Assembly (NCBI RefSeq): GCF_042654605.1
Contig: NZ_JBHSGT010000044.1
Location: 1 to 32,760, forward strand
DNA: 32,760 nucleotides
Direction of reading: 5' to 3'
Source of the DNA: Enterococcus_I eurekensis
GTDB lineage: Bacteria > Bacillota > Bacilli > Lactobacillales > Enterococcaceae
The notes beneath the pieces were generated by a model. It saw nothing but the letters and a program-made list of their open reading frames with translations. It made no database searches and was not told the DNA's origin. Position 1 is the first letter of the stretch. Each line of letters starts with the position of its first letter. Made by a program: the position numbers and the translations under genes. Positions 7,809 to 14,695 of this stretch are shown piece after piece.

Positions 7809-7855
7809 TTTTTTCCTCCTTAAAATGTTTTCCCACAAGCCTATTTCTTAGACAT

Positions 7856-7985
7856 AAAAAAAATAGACTTGTGTATGCGTCACACATACATAAGTCTCAC
7901 TAATTAAGACAACACCAGAAATCAGTAATTTCGGTTGGTGATGTTGTCACAGCCTATTGTATGCTGCCAGTTACTCCCCTATGAA
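7856..7985 (-). promoter_or_regulatory. yybP-ykoY (Mn2+) riboswitch with terminator
   Basis: The leader contains AGGGGAGTAACTGGCAGC near its 5' end and GTGAGACTTATG near its 3' end, with a GTTGTC-type internal arm. These are the conserved boxes of yybP-ykoY RNAs. The second box overlaps the 5' arm of a terminator (AGACTT..TGTATG with CATACA..AAGTCT, then eight U; 7856-7897). Ligand-stabilised P1 and the terminator are therefore mutually exclusive, giving an ON switch. The known ligand of the class is Mn2+, and P-type ATPases are a known target. Confidence 0.82.
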
Positions 7986-8003
7986 CAAATAATTACAAAA
8001 TCT

Positions 8004-8033
8004 ATTATACAAGAAGTCTCTAGCTTTTGACAG
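8004..8033 (-). promoter_or_regulatory. Promoter of the riboswitch-ATPase unit
   Basis: On the minus strand the -10 box is a perfect TATAAT (8004-8009) and the -35 is CTGTCA (8028-8033), 18 bp apart. Transcription should start about 20 bp before the first riboswitch box. Confidence 0.65.
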
Positions 8034-8057
8034 TATTTTTACTTTATTTTCATAAAA

Positions 8058-8762
8058 CTAAATATCCACAATTCGAATTTTTGTAATATTTTTGTATCTC
8101 GACAAATCCTCCATTACTTGGGAGTAAGTCATTTTTCTTGGCAAATCAACAGTGTAAACGTTTGAATAAACTCGATGATCTTCAAAAAATTCTACATCAA
8201 AATCCAAGGTTTCCACCTTAATGCCATTTTCGTGAAAGTAATTTAAAATGAATTCTTTCGTTTCAGAGCGATGAACATAACGAATTTCCATTTTTTTCAA
8301 CGTATTCACACGGATTACTCGATTAATAACAGTGAGAGATAAGATTATTCCTACAAAGCTACAAATGGCAACTAGATAATACCCCATACCAATCGCAATT
8401 CCTAGTCCAGCAACGGTCCAAATAGAGGCAGCTGTCGTTAATCCTTTGATTGAACGATTGGAAACAATGATTGTCCCTGCTCCTAAGAAACCAACACCGC
8501 TAACAATTTGTGCAATCAAACGTGTTTGATCTGAACGAATCGCTGAGAGCAGTTCTGGAAACTCTCTAGCTTGTTGCAAGCTTTCAGCGGCAATTTCAAC
8601 TTGGGTTAATGCAATAATCGTAGCCCCTAGGCAGACAAGCATATGTGTTCTTAACCCAGCCGGTCGATTTTTATACTCTCTTTCAGTTCCAATCACTCCT
8701 CCCATTGCTAAAGCCATGACTAAACGAATGACAATTTCATTCAAACTGAGATGCACTTCCAT
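8058..8762 (-). CDS. MgtC/SapB family inner-membrane protein
   Basis: The protein has 234 residues. The N-terminal half has four to five hydrophobic helices and the family signature GGVIGTEREYKNRPAGLRTHMLV (about 21-43); the soluble C-terminal half (about 155-234) resembles the ACT-like domain of longer MgtC proteins. MgtC proteins help growth in low Mg2+ and inhibit F-type ATP synthase in some pathogens; the SapB-like members in Firmicutes are less well known. Placement beside a metal-ion ATPase suggests divalent-cation homeostasis, but it has a separate transcription unit: the ATPase promoter sits just downstream of its stop. The start has a G-rich SD (GGGGGG) 5 bp away. Confidence 0.82.
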   Translation of the reverse strand: MEVHLSLNEIVIRLVMALAMGGVIGTEREYKNRPAGLRTHMLVCLGATIIALTQVEIAAESLQQAREFPELLSAIRSDQTRLIAQIVSGVGFLGAGTIIVSNRSIKGLTTAASIWTVAGLGIAIGMGYYLVAICSFVGIILSLTVINRVIRVNTLKKMEIRYVHRSETKEFILNYFHENGIKVETLDFDVEFFEDHRVYSNVYTVDLPRKMTYSQVMEDLSRYKNITKIRIVDI

Positions 8763-8842
8763 GATTTCCCCCCTTTTTCCTTAATACCTAAATTGTAGCC
8801 TATCTTCAGTTAATTGAACAGTTGAAGCTTCTAGTACAGCAT

Positions 8843-8876
8843 AAAAAAACAAGAAGCGAGATTCCTCACTTCTTGC
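8843..8876 (-). terminator. Terminator of metG
   Basis: CAAGAAGTGAG pairs with CTCGCTTCTTG (11 bp, one G-U pair) around GAAT, followed by seven U on the minus strand, about 60 bp past the metG stop. Confidence 0.85.
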
Positions 8877-8935
8877 TCTTTCTACAATTAATTAAGATTT
8901 TATTTCAATGTTAGTAATAGTACGATTCAACAAAA

Positions 8936-10945
8936 TTAAGCGATAATTGAACCGTTCGGCATGCCTGCGGGTGCTTCTACAATTTTTAATTCGCCTGCTT
9001 CATTTTCAGCTGATAAAATCATTCCTTGACTAATTAAGCCACGCATTTTACGTGGTTTTAAGTTCGCAACAATTACGACTTTTTTCCCAATTAAGGCACT
9101 TGGGTCTGCATAAAATTCAGCGATTCCTGATAAAATCTGACGGTCTTGATTGTCGCCAGCTGCTAAACGAAACTGTAATAGCTTGTCGGCACCTTTGACT
9201 TTTTGGCAATCAATCACTTCTGCGACTTTTAATTCCACTTTATCAAAGTCTTCGAATTTAATTTCTTTGTCTTTAACAGAGGCAAATTCTGTTTCTTCTG
9301 GATCCCACTTAATCGTTTCCGATGGATTGGTACCACCTTCTGCCATCTTATTACGAATATAAGTTGCTTCTGTTTCAATCTCCAAACGTGGGAAGACTGG
9401 TGTCCCTTTTGCTACAACCTTTGTTTCTTCAGGGAATTCACCAAAACGCAAATCTTTCAGATGCATTTCTTCAGCATTCAATCCTAGTTGTTCAAAAATT
9501 TTACCTGGTGTTTGAGTCATGATTGGTTGTAAAAGAATTGCTGAGATTCGTAATGTTTCAGCTAAATGAACCATTACACTGTCTAGCTCTGATTTTTTCT
9601 CTTCATCTTTGGCTAATACCCAAGGCGCTGTCTCATCAATGTATTTATTCGCACGAGAAACCAATGTCCAAATTTCAGATAAAGCCGTGTTGAATTCCAT
9701 TTTATCCATCGCTTGGTGGTAACGACCGATTACGTTAGCTGCAGTTGTTGATAGCTCACGATCAAATTCGGTTACTTTTGAAGCGTAATTTGGTACGACG
9801 CCATCACAATACTTGTTAATCATCGCAATGGTGCGGTTCAATAAGTTCCCTAAGTCATTGGCCAAATCATAATTTACACGAGAAACAAAGTCTTCTGGAG
9901 TAAAGACACCGTCACTACCAAATGGTACTGCGCGTAATAAATAGTAACGTAGAGCATCTAATCCATAACGCTCTACTAACATTTCTGGATAAACAACGTT
10001 GCCTTTTGATTTAGACATTTTTCCGTCTTTCATCATTAACCAGCCGTGACCAAAAATCTTTTTCGGTAAGGGAATATCAAGTGCCATTAACATAATTGGC
10101 CAATAAATCGTGTGGAAACGTACGATTTCTTTTCCAACCATATGAACATCTGCTGGCCAATATTTTTGGAACAATGAATCATCCTCTGAACCATAGCCCA
10201 AAGCGGTAATGTAGTTTGATAAGGCGTCAATCCAGACGTACACCACGTGTTCAGGGTTTGCTGTAATGGGTACACCCCAAGAAAACGTTGTACGAGAAAC
10301 AGCTAAATCTTCTAAACCTGGTTTAATAAAGTTATTGATCATTTCATTCTTACGTGATTCGGGTTGAATAAATTCCGGGTGCGTTTCATAATATTCTAGT
10401 AAACGGTCTGCGTATTTACTCATTTTGAAGAAGTACGATTCTTCTTTAACTAATTCGACTTCATGGCCACTTGGTGCTTTCCCACCAATGACTTTTCCAT
10501 CTTCGTCACGATATACTTCTGCTAATTGTGTTTCAGTGAAAAATTCCTCATCCGAAACAGAATACCAACCTTCATATTCACCTAGAAAAATATCTCCTTG
10601 ATCTAATAAACGTTGGAAGATTTTTTGAACGGCTTGTTTATGCATGTCATCCGTTGTACGAATAAACTTATCGTAGCTAATGTCTAATGTGTGCCATAAT
10701 TTTTTAATGTCAGCAACCATGTGATCCACATATTCTTGTGGTTTTACGCCGAGTTCATCTGCTTTTTTTTCAATTTTTTGTCCGTGCTCATCAACACCTG
10801 TTAAGTAAAACACATCAAATCCCATCAAACGCTTATAACGCGCCATCGCATCACATGCAATTGTTGTATAGGAATTTCCAATATGTAATTTACCACTTGG
10901 ATAATAGATTGGCGTCGTAATATAAAATGTTTCTTTTTCAGCCAT
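8936..10945 (-). CDS. metG: Methionyl-tRNA synthetase
   Basis: Class I synthetase that charges tRNA-Met with methionine for initiation and elongation. The N-terminal Rossmann catalytic domain has the HIGN motif at about residues 21-24 and KMSKSKG at about 308-314, and the WIDALSNYITALGYG segment typical of MetRS. The helical anticodon-binding domain follows, then a C-terminal OB-fold tRNA-binding domain (about 565-669; FDKVELKVAEVI..LISGI), which also mediates dimerisation. The length of 669 is normal for Firmicutes. The zinc-knuckle cysteines of other MetRS types are absent, as in this type. The start ATG lies 11 bp after AAGGAGG. No T-box is visible in the short upstream region; a TATACT -10 with extended TG lies at about 10991-10996. 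Confidence 0.97.
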   Translation of the reverse strand: MAEKETFYITTPIYYPSGKLHIGNSYTTIACDAMARYKRLMGFDVFYLTGVDEHGQKIEKKADELGVKPQEYVDHMVADIKKLWHTLDISYDKFIRTTDDMHKQAVQKIFQRLLDQGDIFLGEYEGWYSVSDEEFFTETQLAEVYRDEDGKVIGGKAPSGHEVELVKEESYFFKMSKYADRLLEYYETHPEFIQPESRKNEMINNFIKPGLEDLAVSRTTFSWGVPITANPEHVVYVWIDALSNYITALGYGSEDDSLFQKYWPADVHMVGKEIVRFHTIYWPIMLMALDIPLPKKIFGHGWLMMKDGKMSKSKGNVVYPEMLVERYGLDALRYYLLRAVPFGSDGVFTPEDFVSRVNYDLANDLGNLLNRTIAMINKYCDGVVPNYASKVTEFDRELSTTAANVIGRYHQAMDKMEFNTALSEIWTLVSRANKYIDETAPWVLAKDEEKKSELDSVMVHLAETLRISAILLQPIMTQTPGKIFEQLGLNAEEMHLKDLRFGEFPEETKVVAKGTPVFPRLEIETEATYIRNKMAEGGTNPSETIKWDPEETEFASVKDKEIKFEDFDKVELKVAEVIDCQKVKGADKLLQFRLAAGDNQDRQILSGIAEFYADPSALIGKKVVIVANLKPRKMRGLISQGMILSAENEAGELKIVEAPAGMPNGSIIA

Positions 10946-10990
10946 GAATTTGTTATCCTCCTTGTTTTGCTTCTAAATTCATTCTTTGCT

Positions 10991-10999
10991 AGTATAACA
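10991..10999 (-). promoter_or_regulatory. Extended -10 box before metG
   Basis: TGTTATACT on the minus strand is an extended -10 element about 45 bp before the metG start. No clear -35 is seen. Confidence 0.45.
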
Positions 11000-11074
11000 T
11001 ATTTTTTAAATATCGTTTTATTTTTCGCTAAGATTCTTTTAAAAGACAAAAGATTCGCTTTCTGTCTTTTTAAC

Positions 11075-11102
11075 TTGTCAGAAAAAAGAAGCATGATAAA
11101 AT
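11075..11102 (+). promoter_or_regulatory. Promoter of the NUDIX regulator
   Basis: TTGTCA (11075-11080), a 16-bp spacer, then TAAAAT (11097-11102), about 35 bp before the start codon and its AAGGAGG site. Confidence 0.55.
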
Positions 11103-11138
11103 AAATATACAAACCTATCTAAATAAGGAGGCTCGAAT

Positions 11139-11963
11139 ATGAGATTCACTTCAAAGGATCAAGAAAAACAGTACTATGAGCAAGAAGCAAGTGAAAGTGA
11201 ATTTCTCGCTTGGTATAAAACACAATCACAGCCCGAATTTGAAAAACCATCTGTAACTGTTGATATGGTTCTGATGTGCTACAACAAAGAATTTGATCAG
11301 TTAAAAGTCCTGCTCGTTCAACGTAAAACCAACCCCTTTCGTAATTCTTGGGCACTACCTGGAGGCTTCGTTCATCCAAATGAATCGACAGGTGAATGTG
11401 TGATTCGAGAAACCAAGGAAGAAACAAGCGTCAATATTTCTGCTCAAAATATTGAACAGTTACATACTTTTAGCACACCAAATCGTGACCCTCGCGGTTG
11501 GGTAGTAACGGTTAGCTACTTAGCTTTTATCGGCGAAGAACCCCTCGAAGCTGGAGATGATGCCAGTCAAGTGCGTTGGTTCTCGCTTGAGCGCAGAAAT
11601 GAACGTCTCTTTTTAACCAATGACGATATTGAAATTTCTCTCGATCTAGCAACCGGTAAAGCATTGAGTCAAGATAGCTTAGCTTTTGACCATAGCGATA
11701 TTATTTTGAAAGCTTTTAAGCGTATTTCAAATAAAATGGAAAACCAACCTCAAGTTTTACAAGTCCTTGGCGAGGACTTTACCATTACCGAGGCCCGTAA
11801 AGTTTTTGCAAAGTTTCTTGGTGTGAATTTTCGAGAAATCGACCATTCAAATTTTAAGAAATCGTTACTTAAATTTTTGGAAGAAGTCGGTGAACGCTCA
11901 ACCGGCATTGGTCGCCCATCCAAAGTCTACCGACTGAAACCAGAAATCTTTGTAGAAGAATAA
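11139..11963 (+). CDS. NUDIX-winged-helix (NrtR-like) regulator
   Basis: The protein has 274 residues in two parts. A NUDIX domain covers about 40-165, with the box at 76-98: G-FVHPN-E-seven-RE-T-KEE, keeping the Glu residues. The usual following Gly is Ser-97, so pyrophosphatase activity may be weak or absent. The C-terminal part (about 195-274) is a winged helix (GEDFTITEARKVF.., ending GRPSKVYRLKPE). This architecture is that of NrtR, which represses NAD-salvage or sugar-use genes and is released by ADP-ribose-type ligands. No NAD gene is adjacent, so the target is unknown. It is divergent from metG. Its stop codon lies inside the edge of a palindromic repeat unit, so the array may have altered the last codons. 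Confidence 0.78.
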   Translation: MRFTSKDQEKQYYEQEASESEFLAWYKTQSQPEFEKPSVTVDMVLMCYNKEFDQLKVLLVQRKTNPFRNSWALPGGFVHPNESTGECVIRETKEETSVNISAQNIEQLHTFSTPNRDPRGWVVTVSYLAFIGEEPLEAGDDASQVRWFSLERRNERLFLTNDDIEISLDLATGKALSQDSLAFDHSDIILKAFKRISNKMENQPQVLQVLGEDFTITEARKVFAKFLGVNFREIDHSNFKKSLLKFLEEVGERSTGIGRPSKVYRLKPEIFVEE

Positions 11964-12081
11964 GAGTTGTTGCTTTGGAGTGCTCAGATGCGAGTGATAA
12001 GCAAAGAAACGTTTGAAAGTGCTCTTTACTTTCAAAAAGGTTCTAGCCTATCACCGAGTCACAGCTTCAATTATGCCGTTT
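11959..12081 (-). repeat. 123-bp palindromic unit A (GACTCGG type)
   Basis: Read on the minus strand it begins AAACGG and has a 61-nt hairpin (GTGATA at 11994-11999 with TATCAC at 12049-12054, with further pairing inside). It is clearly the same element as 32574-32696 in the opposite strand sense. The outer end merges with the last codons of the NUDIX gene. Confidence 0.65.
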
Positions 12082-12198
12082 CAATAAGAGGCTATAAAAC
12101 AAACGTTCAGGAGCAAGAGATAAGCGGGCATTAGAAAAAATCGTTTTTTGATTTTATTCTAGTGACAACTTATCTCCGCAGCTCCTGTTTATTTTATA
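12076..12198 (-). repeat. 123-bp palindromic unit B (CAGGAGC type)
   Basis: First of two identical 123-bp units. A long hairpin spans 12108-12187: CAGGAGC/GCTCCTG, AGATAAG/CTTATCT, then AAAATC/GATTTT at the tip. The junction sequence on the minus strand, CCTCTTATTGAAACGG, is shared with the other units. Confidence 0.85.
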
Positions 12199-12321
12199 CC
12201 GTTTCAATAAGAGGCTATAAAACAAACGTTCAGGAGCAAGAGATAAGCGGGCATTAGAAAAAATCGTTTTTTGATTTTATTCTAGTGACAACTTATCTCC
12301 GCAGCTCCTGTTTATTTTATA
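12199..12321 (-). repeat. 123-bp palindromic unit C (identical to B)
   Basis: A perfect tandem copy of 12076-12198. The head of a further unit (CCGTTTTAATAAGAGGCTATAA on the plus strand) follows at 12322-12343 and then fades into the terminator of the TnpB-like gene. Confidence 0.85.
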
Positions 12322-12376
12322 CCGTTTTAATAAGAGGCTATAAATGAAGCGCTTTAAAACTCTATTTAAATACATA

Positions 12377-12417
12377 AAAACGAGCAGCCCTTCTTTTTAA
12401 AAAGGGCTGCTCGTTTT
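12377..12417 (-). terminator. Strong terminator after the TnpB-like gene
   Basis: A perfect 16-bp stem (12377-12392 with 12402-12417) with a GC-rich core and U-rich end lies 8 bp past the stop codon of the TnpB-like gene. The symmetric ends make it potentially bidirectional. Confidence 0.85.
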
Positions 12418-12424
12418 ATTTTCG

Positions 12425-13345
12425 TTATATCAATTCTTTATCATACCACTGCGTTTTATATTTGATCTTTGTTAGAAACTGATTCCAATCTTTCAACTGA
12501 AAGGTTGTAGTACGATTTTCTTTTTCTTTATTCAAATACTTATTTTGAATTTTAATTTTATCAAAATTTTTGACGAGTAAGAAGCTAACTTGTTCTAAAT
12601 AATTTTTTGTTTGATTAGCTTTTGTTGTATGAAGTTGCTCGACCACTCTTTTTTGTTTTTGATAGTTTTTTGCATCTTTTAAATGAACTTTTTTTATTCG
12701 AGCGGCCTTTTTACGACAAGCCAGTTTTCGTTCTGCTTGAACAATTTTTTGATCAATCTTCTTTTGACAAAAATCAGGCAGGACTAATTTTTGATTCATT
12801 GAAATTAATTCGTGGGGATTAAATGTCAACTTGACTACTTCCCCGGTCTTTTTTAATGGCGGTATTTCTTCTAAGCATAATAATGAAACATAAAATTCTT
12901 GACTATGTTTTGCTGAGATTGTGGCCGACTTAATCTCGCCTTTGACTTCACGATGTTGGTCAACCACGACTAACTCTTTTAGCTTCGGCAATTTTAAGTA
13001 ATTATCTGCTAACTGAACCGTTCCTTTTTGATTGTTTGTCGTGTACGACTGCCAACTATTTTTCTTACTTTTTAACTTTGGGTAACCAGCCCGACCGTTA
13101 TAGTAATTTCGAAAGGCGCGTTCCAGATTACGCTGCGCATTGGCTAAAGCTAAACTATCCGTTTCTTTCAAAAATGGATGTTCTTGCTTTAATTGAGCCG
13201 GCGTTGCCTTTTCCATGCCGGGCTCTTGTCGACGCATTAATAATTGATTGTAAGTAAATCGTACACAACCAAATGTTTCGATAAAAAATTTTCTTTGGAT
13301 TTCATCTGGATAAATCCGAAACCGATAACCTTTTAATTCTTTCAT
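12425..13345 (-). CDS. Nuclease-dead TnpB homologue (TldR-like)
   Basis: The protein has 306 residues with the full N-terminal part of IS605-family TnpB: LKGYRFRIYPDEIQ..FFIETFGCVRFTYN at 4-33, the wedge/REC-like region, then the RuvC fold. Against TnpB, the first RuvC Asp (VGIDLG) is Thr-174 in VVKLTFN. The second acidic residue (IEDL) is Gln-267 in IKIQN. The protein stops at WYDKELI, just where active TnpB enters the zinc finger and third RuvC motif. It therefore cannot cut DNA but keeps the parts that bind guide RNA and DNA. The frame is intact, with an AGGAGG-type SD, its own promoter and its own terminator, and no tnpA nearby. This pattern matches TldR proteins, TnpB-derived RNA-guided repressors reported in Enterobacteria and Enterococcus (there beside oppF). 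It could instead be a decaying TnpB; the clean frame argues against that. Confidence 0.78.
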   Translation of the reverse strand: MKELKGYRFRIYPDEIQRKFFIETFGCVRFTYNQLLMRRQEPGMEKATPAQLKQEHPFLKETDSLALANAQRNLERAFRNYYNGRAGYPKLKSKKNSWQSYTTNNQKGTVQLADNYLKLPKLKELVVVDQHREVKGEIKSATISAKHSQEFYVSLLCLEEIPPLKKTGEVVKLTFNPHELISMNQKLVLPDFCQKKIDQKIVQAERKLACRKKAARIKKVHLKDAKNYQKQKRVVEQLHTTKANQTKNYLEQVSFLLVKNFDKIKIQNKYLNKEKENRTTTFQLKDWNQFLTKIKYKTQWYDKELI

Positions 13346-13407
13346 CCGCTCCTCCTCTTCCTTTTTTAAATTATCTGAATTAACAGACTTTTTAAAAGAT
13401 ACTACCT

Positions 13408-13436
13408 ATCATAGAAAAATAACAACGATAATGCAA
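13408..13436 (-). promoter_or_regulatory. Promoter of the TnpB-like gene
   Basis: TTGCAT (13431-13436) and TATGAT (13408-13413) on the minus strand with an ideal 17-bp spacer. It lies downstream of the rlmN terminator, so the gene is transcribed on its own. Confidence 0.65.
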
Positions 13437-13441
13437 ATAAA

Positions 13442-13486
13442 TCGAAAAAAAAAGAACAATTCAAGTTTTTTAACTCAAATTGTTCT
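13442..13486 (-). terminator. Terminator of rlmN
   Basis: A 14-bp stem with two G-U pairs (13472-13485 with 13454-13467) is followed on the minus strand by nine U. It starts a few bases past the rlmN stop. Confidence 0.85.
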
Positions 13487-13492
13487 CAATGA

Positions 13493-14560
13493 TTAAGAAG
13501 TTACTTTTTCTTTTTTAATTTGTTTACTACGTAATTGACCACACGCAGCATCAATGTCGGTTCCAAATTCTTTACGGATTACCGCATTCACTCCATGTTT
13601 TTTCAAGACATTATAAAAGGCTAAAACATCGGCCTTACTACTACGTGAGTACTGATCGTGCTCACTGACTTTATTGTAAGGGATTAAATTGACGTATGTC
13701 AGTTTCTTCTTATCTTTCAGTAAAGCCGCTAACTGTTCGGCATGTTCTTCACGATCGTTAACATGACTTAGCATAATATACTCAAAGGTGATGCGGCGAT
13801 TGGTTTTTTCTAAATAGTAATCGACTGCCAACATCAATTTTTCTAATGGGAAGTTCCGATTAATTCGCATAATCGACGTACGAACGTCATTATTTGGTGC
13901 ATGTAAAGAAATCGCTAAATTGACTTGTAAGCCATTTTCGGCAAATTCTTTAATTTTATGTGCCAAACCACTTGTCGAAACGGTAATATGACGCGCTCCG
14001 ATTGCCAAACCTGTCCCATCATTAACAACGTGTAAGAACGTCATTAAGTTGTCATAATTGTCAAACGGCTCACCAATTCCCATCACTACAATATGTGAAA
14101 CGCGATCGCCTTGGTTTTGGTTATCAAAGTAGCGTTGAACTGCTAAGATTTGTGCCACAATTTCACCGGCTGTTAAGTCACGTGTTTTTTTCAGTAAGCC
14201 ACTGGCACAAAATGTACAGCCAATATTACAGCCGACTTGAGTCGTTACGCAAACAGACATACCGTATTCTTGACGCATCAACACTGTTTCAATCATATTT
14301 TTATCTGGTAATTGGAATAAGTATTTAACCGTTCCGTCTTTTGATTCTTGCACAATCACTTGCGTTAAAGGGTCGATAATAAATGCTTCAGACAACTTGT
14401 GAATTAAATCTTTGGGTAAGTTGGTCATTTCACTAAATGAGATGACACGTTTTTGATAAAGCCATTCCCATACTTGATTGGCGCGAAATTTTTTTTCATC
14501 GTTTTCGACGAGCCATGCTTCTAACGTTGCTTTTTCTAAGCCATAAATTGAAGGTTTCAT
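13493..14560 (-). CDS. rlmN: 23S rRNA/tRNA adenine C2-methyltransferase RlmN
   Basis: Radical-SAM enzyme that methylates C2 of A2503 in 23S rRNA and A37 in some tRNAs. The cluster motif CNIGCTFC is at about 111-118; its last Cys and the Cys in DAACGQL near the C-terminus form the pair needed for the methyl-transfer intermediate. The N-terminal helical domain (FRANQVWEWLYQK) binds RNA. I place the start at the ATG at 14560 (355 residues), preceded by GAGGAAAAAA; the frame is open 20 codons further but those overlap the promoter. A2503 lies by the peptidyl-transferase centre that Lsa-type proteins also protect. Monocistronic, with a strong promoter and terminator. Confidence 0.94.
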   Translation of the reverse strand: MKPSIYGLEKATLEAWLVENDEKKFRANQVWEWLYQKRVISFSEMTNLPKDLIHKLSEAFIIDPLTQVIVQESKDGTVKYLFQLPDKNMIETVLMRQEYGMSVCVTTQVGCNIGCTFCASGLLKKTRDLTAGEIVAQILAVQRYFDNQNQGDRVSHIVVMGIGEPFDNYDNLMTFLHVVNDGTGLAIGARHITVSTSGLAHKIKEFAENGLQVNLAISLHAPNNDVRTSIMRINRNFPLEKLMLAVDYYLEKTNRRITFEYIMLSHVNDREEHAEQLAALLKDKKKLTYVNLIPYNKVSEHDQYSRSSKADVLAFYNVLKKHGVNAVIRKEFGTDIDAACGQLRSKQIKKEKVTS

Positions 14561-14591
14561 TTTTTTCCTCATTTCAAAAAGAGTCGGTTTC

Positions 14592-14620
14592 ACTATAACC
14601 GTTTTTTTGTGAAATTGCAA
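14592..14620 (-). promoter_or_regulatory. Promoter of rlmN
   Basis: TTGCAA (14615-14620), 17-bp spacer, TATAGT (14592-14597) on the minus strand, about 30 bp before the chosen start codon. This supports the shorter start. Confidence 0.65.
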
Positions 14621-14645
14621 TCTATTTCACGAAAGACTTTCAGCT

Positions 14646-14685
14646 AAAAAAAGTGTGTCTGATTCCTAAAAACCAGACACACTTC
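14646..14685 (-). terminator. Terminator of ftsK
   Basis: AAGTGTGTCTG pairs with CAGACACACTT (11 bp) around a 12-nt loop, followed by U-rich sequence on the minus strand just past the ftsK stop. Confidence 0.85.
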
Positions 14686-14695
14686 TTATTCTTTA

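Noticed and set aside
12076..12321. CRISPR-like array
   Set aside because: The repeating unit is 123 bp and entirely identical with no spacers between, and the hairpin is inside the unit. No Cas gene is in the window.
12425..13345. Ordinary active IS605 transposase accessory protein
   Set aside because: Two acidic active-site positions are replaced and the zinc finger and third RuvC motif are absent.
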